Origin: JBBRUG01 sp038247995
GTDB taxonomy: Bacteria; Chloroflexota; Chloroflexia; Chloroflexales; Chloroflexaceae
DNA length: 5,256 nucleotides
Reading direction: 5' to 3'
Assembly: GCA_038247995.1 (NCBI GenBank)
Contig: JBBRUG010000384.1
Location: forward strand, 1 to 5,256
In this document: one piece after another, positions 5,178 through 5,256 of the stretch
Layout: each line of letters opens with the position of its first letter
Position numbering within the stretch: the first letter of the stretch is position 1
Program-made: the position numbers and the translations under genes
Notes under the pieces: generated by a model
The model's input: only the letters and a program-made list of their open reading frames with translations
Told to the model about the DNA's origin: nothing
Database searches by the model: none

Positions 5178-5256
5178 GCAACGTCGCTTACGCGCATTGC
5201 CGAGAAACGGTTTTTGGGAGGGCTGCGCCCTCCCAGGCCCACCCGTATGCGAACCT
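5178..5256. repeat. GGGAGGGC stem-loop upstream of etfB
   Basis: TGGGAGGGC (5215-5223) and GCCCTCCCA (5227-5235) form a perfect 9-bp stem with only TGC at 5224-5226 between them, of which the middle bases make the loop. On the + strand TTTTT precedes the stem (5211-5215 overlaps its first base), so on the minus strand, the direction of etfB, the stem is followed by an A-run rather than a U-run. It is therefore not a terminator of transcription entering etfB. It may be the 3' structure of an element or gene outside the window, or a dispersed palindrome. No gene is evident in the rest of this stretch. Confidence 0.65.

Noticed and set aside
5215..5235. Intrinsic terminator upstream of etfB
   Set aside because: The T-run precedes rather than follows the stem on the + strand, and the minus strand has an A-run after it; neither direction fits.

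Overview
The window looks like a chromosomal segment of a GC-rich member of the Chloroflexota, probably near the filamentous Roseiflexus/Chloroflexus/Kouleothrix group. This is an inference from gene style: a secreted protein with the SYQG...GITGVP architecture and a beta-helix, a small secreted protein with a Pro/Thr linker and an FLPL-type C-terminal motif, a short FILRIWRE protein, and 8-bp periodic intergenic repeats. No rRNA or other phylogenetic marker was available.

Layout: (1) Positions 1-232 hold two facing arrays of 8-bp repeats (ACGGAACC x12, then CCTCGGTT x14) around a 24-bp spacer; the second array is an exact 56-bp tandem duplication. Positions 233-393 are a gene-poor leader ending in a strong Shine-Dalgarno site. 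(2) On the + strand, 394-1809 encodes a secreted or surface beta-helix protein and 1822-2253 a small secreted Pro/Thr-linker protein whose normal end appears to have been lost. Inside its 3' end starts a 70-aa FILRIWRE protein (2189-2401), followed by a degraded-looking stretch (2413-2599) that may be a frameshifted small secreted protein. (3) Positions 2605-2685, between convergent transcription units, hold a second facing array of octamers with a different sequence (TGACNNGG). (4) On the - strand lie, in transcription order, etfB (5153-4371), etfA (4319-3339) and ruvA (3284-2688). A perfect 19-bp hairpin with a 3-nt loop fills most of the etfB-etfA gap, and a terminator-like hairpin sits between etfA and ruvA.

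How the genes work together: EtfB and EtfA form the heterodimeric electron-transfer flavoprotein that takes electrons from acyl-CoA and related dehydrogenases. RuvA, the Holliday-junction-binding subunit of RuvAB, is functionally unrelated and may share the transcript only by read-through. The + strand genes form a separate, envelope-directed accessory group.

Most unusual: the repeated use of facing octamer arrays with different unit sequences, the etfB-etfA hairpin with its partly duplicated leader, and the eroded secreted-protein region. No complete new enzymatic or defence system is visible.
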